The position numbers were made by a program, and so were the translations under genes. The notes below the pieces were generated by a model. The model saw only the letters and a program-made list of their open reading frames with translations, ran no database searches and was not told where the DNA came from. From the NCBI GenBank assembly GCA_030432815.1, contig JAUILB010000159.1, positions 1 through 6,698 on the forward strand: 6,698 nucleotides of DNA, given 5' to 3'. Positions 6,270-6,698 of the stretch are shown one piece after another. The first letter of the stretch is position 1, and each line of letters starts with the position of its first letter. Source of the DNA: Alphaproteobacteria bacterium (GTDB lineage: Bacteria; Pseudomonadota; Alphaproteobacteria; Sphingomonadales; Emcibacteraceae).

Positions 6270-6698
6270 ATGACCAAAACACAACTTGCCAATATTTTTA
6301 TTCACGGCTCCTTTGCCAACTCCCAAAGCTGGAGAAAAATTTTACAAAAACTTGATCAGAATGGCTTAAATTATGCAGTCGACCTTCCCGGGCACGGCGG
6401 CACTGATGACCCGACAGATTTTGAACGTCCCTCATTAGCCCCGGAAATAGAAGCAATTAAAAAAATGCTGATTAACACTGACGCAATGGAAAAAGGATTG
6501 CATCTTATTGGTCATTCCTATGGCGGGGTTGTCGCCCTTGGTGCTGCCATGCAAAAGACATTACCCGTAGATAAACTTACTTTATTTGAACCAGTTGATG
6601 TTTCAGTGCTTCCCGTTTTTGATGAAGTGGTGGCGGCAAATGAGATTGCAAAATTCATATCTGCATACAAAAAAATAGCCGGCATTGATGATGCCAGT
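6270..6698 (+). CDS. Alpha/beta-hydrolase fold protein (3' end outside window)
   Basis: The frame runs from ATG 6270 to the right edge without a stop, giving 143 complete codons. It has the N-terminal half of an alpha/beta-hydrolase: a beta strand followed by the oxyanion-hole motif HGSF (12-15), then DLPGHGGTDDP (38-48), the usual loop before the next helix. The nucleophile elbow GHSYGG (81-86) has Ser83 as catalytic serine, and a following strand reads LTLFEPV (103-109). The catalytic acid and histidine should lie beyond the window. The family includes esterases, thioesterases and other hydrolases, and the substrate is not predictable. It has no signal peptide, so it is likely cytosolic. 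There is no Shine-Dalgarno sequence before the ATG; the start is chosen because the motif spacing from the N-terminus is normal and TAA just upstream (6261-6270 region) blocks most alternatives. Confidence 0.85.
   Translation, partial: MTKTQLANIFIHGSFANSQSWRKILQKLDQNGLNYAVDLPGHGGTDDPTDFERPSLAPEIEAIKKMLINTDAMEKGLHLIGHSYGGVVALGAAMQKTLPVDKLTLFEPVDVSVLPVFDEVVAANEIAKFISAYKKIAGIDDAS

Noticed and set aside
6256..6270. Four-codon ORF (MRFN) whose TAA overlaps the hydrolase ATG (TAATG)
   Set aside because: It looks like translational coupling, but it has no ribosome-binding site and would lie at or before the predicted transcription start.

Overview
The window is about 6.7 kb of chromosome-like DNA from a Gram-negative bacterium. 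It looks moderately AT-rich by eye, with very AT-rich intergenic gaps. The two-FtsX-domain permease, the four-helix membrane protein ending in an FFAAWPMLAAC / LLRDLDT tail and the WzxC-like flippase fit a marine proteobacterium, perhaps an alphaproteobacterium. That placement is an inference from protein style only and is weak. I see no transposase, integrase, tRNA, rRNA, CRISPR array or phage gene. No gene-free stretch exceeds about 185 bases.

Layout from left to right. (1) Bases 1-104 are the last 33 codons of a plus-strand gene that enters from the left. (2) Its stop codon lies in the T-tract of a strong intrinsic terminator that serves the next gene. (3) A minus-strand gene of about 2.4 kb (163-2586 or 2595) encodes a MacB/FtsX-type ABC permease of about 810 residues, with no ATPase gene beside it. 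(4) The gap upstream of it (2596-2777) holds a 36-bp almost perfect palindrome. (5) A minus-strand gene (2778-3191) encodes a small DoxX-like four-helix membrane protein. (6) A 159-bp divergent intergenic region carries a plausible sigma70 promoter for (7), a plus-strand PLP-dependent class V aminotransferase of the cysteine-desulfurase-like VC1184 type (3351-4598). (8) This gene meets the minus-strand oligosaccharide flippase gene (4595-6079, possibly to 6184) tail to tail, with the two stop codons overlapping in a single TTAA. (9) The flippase gene is divergent from an alpha/beta-hydrolase gene (6270 to the right edge, incomplete). The gap between them contains two consensus TATAAT boxes facing away from each other with overlapping -35 regions.

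The genes do not form one pathway: strand changes separate almost every pair, and only the permease and DoxX-like genes could share a transcript. I do not find convincing evidence of a new multi-gene system. The items most worth a second look are the 36-bp palindrome, the compact divergent promoter pair, and the aminotransferase, which keeps the PLP lysine but has tyrosine where SufS-type desulfurases have the catalytic cysteine.
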